Assembly: GCA_035494735.1 (NCBI GenBank)
Contig: DATJGS010000042.1
Span: forward strand, 1 to 64,000
Reading direction: 5' to 3'
Source: DATJGS01 sp035494735
GTDB taxonomy: Bacteria; Eisenbacteria; RBG-16-71-46
Length of the DNA stretch: 64,000 nucleotides
The notes under the pieces were generated by a model. That model searched no databases. It was given only the letters and a program-made list of their open reading frames with translations, and was not told where the DNA came from. Of the stretch, positions 63,317-64,000 are shown one piece after another (the stretch's first letter is position 1; every line of letters starts with the position of its first letter). Both the position numbers and the translations under genes were made by a program.

Positions 63317-64000
63317 TGCGGCGGTGGGCCTGTCTGGTCGCGACGATCGTGGTGGTGAGCGCCTCCCCGGCCGAGGCGAAGAAGTTCCGCTACGCGGGCG
63401 GGCCGACCGCCCCGGCCGACACGCTGGGCTGGCAGGCGCAAAGCGAATTCCAGCCGGTGATCGGCAGCCGCCGCCCGCGCGTGCCGCTCACGAACCTGCA
63501 GCTCACGAGCCTCGTCGCCGACACCGCGTTCACGCGCGCGCTGCGCTCGGCGCCGCTCGACAGCGGGTTGCGCGTCGTGCTCGCGCCGGCGGAGAGCCAT
63601 CCCCTGAACTTCGTGGTCGAGCACGCGATCCTGCGCGACCTCGCGCGGCGCGGCGTGACCGCGACGGTGCGGCGCTCGATCATTCCCGACGACAGCGTGC
63701 ACGCGGTGGGCGGGGCGGGCGAGCCGGTGTTGGAATACCAGCTGGCGACGGCGCGCGTCACGTACCTGCGCTTCGTCGGCTATCTGCCGGGGCGGGTCAA
63801 GATCGAGCGCCAGTCGCTCGTCGAGGGCGGGCTCACGCTGCGCGAGCCGGCGACCGCGTCGGTGCGCTGGGTGGCCGACGCCGGTTTCAACCTCGTGGAT
63901 CGATTCCCGCGCGGGCAGACCTCGCTCGTCGAGGACGAGCGCTTCGCCGAGCTCAAGAGCCCGCTGCCCGACCGCAACGCCGAGAAGGTCTTCGAGCCGG
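63316..64000 (+). CDS. Secreted protein of unknown function, 3'-truncated by window edge
   Basis: The ATG overlaps the rimO stop (TGATG), with GAAAGGA upstream. About 228 residues are visible and the frame is open at the edge. The first 21 residues form a signal peptide ending in SPAEA. The mature part has an LTNLQLTSLVADTAF segment and repeated Arg/Val-rich strands that look like an envelope beta-rich protein. No family recognised. Being coupled to rimO may only reflect dense packing. Confidence 0.6.
   Translation, partial: MRRWACLVATIVVVSASPAEAKKFRYAGGPTAPADTLGWQAQSEFQPVIGSRRPRVPLTNLQLTSLVADTAFTRALRSAPLDSGLRVVLAPAESHPLNFVVEHAILRDLARRGVTATVRRSIIPDDSVHAVGGAGEPVLEYQLATARVTYLRFVGYLPGRVKIERQSLVEGGLTLREPATASVRWVADAGFNLVDRFPRGQTSLVEDERFAELKSPLPDRNAEKVFEP

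Overview
This is a GC-rich (about 70%), gene-dense bacterial chromosome segment with about 53 protein genes, including one cut by each edge. It has no tRNA, rRNA, CRISPR array, insertion sequence or phage gene. The genes point to an outer-membrane bacterium: kdsA, kdsB, kdsC and kdsD make Kdo, lptC and lptB export LPS, and there is a PpiD/SurA-like foldase and a secreted FG-GAP protein with a C-terminal FlgD-like or T9SS-like sorting domain. Other notable genes are a Bacillus-type five-helix SdhC, HPr kinase with a mannose-family PTS, a short-type AhcY and a membrane pyrophosphatase. The mix fits an uncultured FCB-group lineage, with Candidatus Eisenbacteria as my best guess. The taxon is inferred from gene content only.

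Layout. 1-2.8 kb: panC (cut by the left edge), a one-domain GlmU-like uridylyltransferase, a HIT protein, a LytR_C protein and tatA, ending at a terminator shared with a convergent PpiD-like gene. 4.9-7.4 kb: a soluble PAS histidine kinase and an NtrC-type sigma54 activator. 7.4-8.1 kb: a gene-poor stretch with a sigma54-type promoter, a 22-codon Lys/Ala-repeat ORF with a near-perfect Shine-Dalgarno, and a strong hairpin. 8.1-15.2 kb: uvrA, then (minus strand) sdhC-sdhA-sdhB and an eIF2B-like gene. 15.4-23.7 kb: a fused B12/radical-SAM protein, RNase G, a methyltransferase, rplU-rpmA, mdh and kdsB. 25-29.1 kb: pyrG-kdsA-kdsC-kdsD. 29.2-30.4 kb: a DUF1579-type secreted protein and a DUF488 protein.

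30.5-42.3 kb is one long colinear cluster: lptC-lptB-rpoN-hpf-hprK, then PTS IIA-IIB-[GH57 glucanotransferase]-IIC-IID-HPr-EI and a sugar-phosphate isomerase. All PTS phospho-acceptor residues and the HPr regulatory Ser46 are present. The set looks able to import and sense sugar, with alpha-glucan metabolism built in.

42.4-48.5 kb: metK, an epimerase, a VapBC-type toxin-antitoxin pair with an ABM-domain gene, ahcY and an aminotransferase. 48.7-57.2 kb: a thioredoxin-like protein overlapping a GH1 glycosidase, hppA, an 11-repeat FG-GAP protein and a methyltransferase. 57.3-64 kb: an acyl-CoA dehydrogenase, ftsK-rimO, and a secreted protein cut by the right edge.

Two features recur. Most adjacent genes overlap by a few bases (ATGA, GTGA or TGATG), so translational coupling is the normal arrangement. 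Many promoters look like TTGNNN-N17/18-TANNNT, often preceded by TGC. The most unusual item is the sigma54-promoter/mini-ORF unit just after the NtrC-type gene. The PTS/GH57 operon, the divergent pyrophosphatase, the one-domain GlmU and the eIF2B-like gene inside the sdh operon come next.
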